6,880 bases of DNA. Source: CAYUNA01 sp047629355 (GTDB lineage: Bacteria > Bacteroidota > Bacteroidia > Chitinophagales > Saprospiraceae). The stretch lies in NCBI GenBank assembly GCA_047629355.1, contig JBLHWU010000294.1, positions 1 through 6,880 on the forward strand, read 5' to 3'. The notes under the pieces were generated by a model. That model saw only the letters and a program-made list of their open reading frames with translations. It was not told where the DNA came from and did not search any database. This document shows, piece by piece, positions 6,811-6,880 of the stretch; the stretch's first letter is position 1; each line of letters opens with the position of its first letter. A program made the translations under genes and the position numbers.

Positions 6811-6854
6811 CAGACGGAATAATATTTTTAGGTGAAAGCCTTTCAGACGGAATA
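6811..6854. repeat. Direct repeat of cagacggaata, two copies
   Basis: The 11-mer cagacggaata occurs at 6811-6821 and again at 6844-6854, 33 bases apart. The first copy abuts the GC-rich hairpin. A weaker relative, cagacagaatga, lies at 6622-6633 just outside element B2. The function is unknown; part of a larger dispersed repeat or a duplicated protein-binding site are both possible. Confidence 0.5.
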
Positions 6855-6880
6855 GAGTATATTTCATATTGCTAATTTTT

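Overview
The window looks like a piece of a Bacteroidota chromosome. It is AT-rich, its genes lack obvious Shine-Dalgarno sequences, it encodes a LytTR response regulator beside a large PAS hybrid kinase, and the transposase remnant resembles IS4-type transposases of that phylum as I remember them. A closer placement is not possible from the sequence alone.

Layout. Positions 1-416 hold the decayed 3' end of a transposase gene. Positions 417-979 have no gene but contain two imperfect palindromic, MITE-like elements (434-604 and 763-953). A two-gene ABC transporter operon follows on the + strand: a BcrA/NatA-like ATPase (980-1864) and an ABC-2 permease with about six membrane spans (1918-2736). 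It converges, 11 bp apart, on a minus-strand signalling pair: a LytTR response regulator (2748-3440) and, upstream of it in the direction of transcription, a soluble hybrid histidine kinase with PAS-PAS-HisKA-HATPase-REC-Hpt order (3675-6176). The 234 bp between kinase and regulator contain a strong hairpin. Positions 6177-6880 have no gene but are dense in repeats: a second, larger copy of the palindromic element (6356-6617), a small hairpin, a seven-copy heptamer array with G-quadruplex potential, a GC-rich hairpin and an 11-bp direct repeat.

How the parts may work together. The kinase carries its own receiver and Hpt domain, so it could pass phosphate from His to Asp to His and then to the aspartate of the LytTR regulator. 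That protein would bind DNA, and the neighbouring exporter operon is a natural candidate target; this is inference from gene order only. The genes themselves belong to well-known families. The least explained part of the window is the repeat family: three related palindromic elements, two of them in the same orientation on either side of the whole transporter and two-component block.
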